A stretch of DNA of 17,218 bases. Origin: Ophiostoma sp. CBS 140.51 (lineage: Eukaryota > Ascomycota > Sordariomycetes > Ophiostomatales > Ophiostomataceae). Where the stretch lies: contig JANSLP010000499.1 of assembly GCA_029298735.1 (NCBI GenBank), forward strand, positions 1 through 17,218, in the 5' to 3' direction. Shown piece by piece: positions 16,605-17,218 of the stretch. A model generated the notes under the pieces. That model saw only the letters and a list, made by a program, of their open reading frames with translations. It was not told the origin of the DNA and made no database searches. Positions within the stretch are counted from its first letter, which is position 1; every line of letters starts with the position of its first letter. Position numbers and translations under genes: made by a program.

Positions 16605-16896
16605 TCTGACTTGGTAGTTTCGTTGATCGGGAAGAAGGAGACTGCGATTTGTAAGTGTTACGGATATGGCCCCCACGGCCTCATTAACAGGCCAGGACAA
16701 CGCAGGACCGACCCCTCAACGGGACGGAGGAACAAAGACGCGGCAAGCCCATAACAAAGCAGGACGAATGTGGCTGAAGGCCACCAGCAGAGAAAGGAAC
16801 TAATTTACGAAGCCAACGGAACGGACTAATTACATAACAAGGAAGATTATATGGGAAATGATCTTGGGAATAAACTATGAATGAATTATAGAGAAG
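16605..16896. other. upstream flank of ankyrin gene
   Basis: The frame stays open to about 16700 upstream of the ankyrin ATG but has no further ATG. The remainder is AT-rich with no recognised element. Confidence 0.4.
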
Positions 16897-16913
16897 ATTA
16901 TTATTATTATTAT
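16897..16913 (-). repeat. short (TAA)n tract
   Basis: ATT is repeated almost six times on the plus strand, (TAA)n on the minus strand, directly after the putative retroelement end. Short simple-repeat tails of this kind terminate many fungal LINEs. Confidence 0.8.
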
Positions 16914-17218
16914 CCGCCTTTCTCAGCCACTCCTGGCTATTGGCGACTAGCTAGACAGAACCCTCTGGGGAAAAAACTGTCACAGAACTAAGTGGGTGAA
17001 TATTCTATTCACCGGTGCGTGTGGTAAGCCACAGGTAGCTGCAGTAAAGAAAACGAATAAAGAAAATATGACAGATGAGATAAATATAGACATAAGAAAT
17101 AGTGGTGGTGTTATCGTGCCGTTTCACGTGGGTGTCGGCGACCTCTCTAGCTCCTTGGCTAGGCGGTACTCCGGGAGCCTCTCGCTTCGAATAAGCCACC
17201 GGAGGAGCGGCCGGGCCG
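16897..17218 (-). mobile_element. probable 3' end of a LINE-type retroelement (partial, runs off window)
   Basis: Read on the minus strand from the right edge, a partial frame 17216-17124 gives 30 residues (LLRWLIRSERLPEYRLAKELER...) and then TGA. The style is that of the extreme C-terminus of Tad-clade reverse transcriptase/RNase H proteins. About 210 bases of non-coding sequence follow, ending at a (TAA)n tract, as a LINE 3' UTR and tail would. The catalytic domains lie outside the window, so this rests on a short peptide plus the tail. An alternative is an unrelated host gene end. Confidence 0.4.

Noticed and set aside
1..17218. tRNA, rRNA or CRISPR features
   Set aside because: No cloverleaf-like box A/box B pair, rRNA core sequence or regularly spaced repeat-spacer array was seen by eye; the 13-14 kb repeats are irregular and carry splice signals.

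Overview
The window looks like nuclear DNA of a filamentous ascomycete (Pezizomycotina, probably a Sordariomycete). The grounds are a Zn(II)2Cys6 regulator with a fungal middle-homology domain, a TRI12-type major facilitator pump, a CYP60/CYP65-like P450 with one short fungal intron (77 nt, pyrimidine-rich, TTAAC-like branch site), ankyrin and F-box fragments, and long AT-tract intergenic regions. The taxonomic reading is inference from gene content.

Left part (157-12748): five intact genes. In order they are a tannase-superfamily alpha/beta-hydrolase with a C-terminal PKD-like domain (minus), a Zn2Cys6 transcription factor (plus), a family 5 glycoside hydrolase with no secretion signal (plus), a microsomal P450 (minus) and a TRI12-like 14-helix MFS exporter (plus). 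Two divergent pairs (hydrolase/TF and P450/MFS) share 1.26 kb and 1.46 kb intergenic regions, and the glycosidase sits between them. Regulator, hydrolase, glycosidase, oxygenase and exporter together look like a small specialised-metabolism or xenobiotic-handling cluster. No backbone enzyme (PKS, NRPS, terpene synthase, DMATS) is present, so either the cluster continues to the left or it modifies or detoxifies a compound made elsewhere, for example a glycosylated or esterified phenolic. Repeated CGGAGT elements and a tandem 17-bp element lie in the intergenic regions and are candidate regulator sites.

Right part (12749-17218): a gene-poor, eroded region. From 12986 to 14108 the minus strand carries a series of well-formed fungal intron signatures between exon-like blocks. 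Several blocks repeat a CGACAAC-rich stretch followed by a G-rich GGGTGGTTGGG core. Part of the spliced frame is open and symmetric in phase, but an upstream block has in-frame stops. This is the least explained structure here and looks like a tandemly duplicated small-exon gene in decay, or a spliced non-coding transcript. It is followed by an approximately 1 kb stretch with no supportable gene, an F-box start fragment, an ankyrin-repeat gene broken by one in-frame TAA, and at the right edge what looks like the 3' end of a LINE-type retroelement with a short (TAA)n tail. The boundary between the ordered cluster and the eroded region falls just after the MFS gene.
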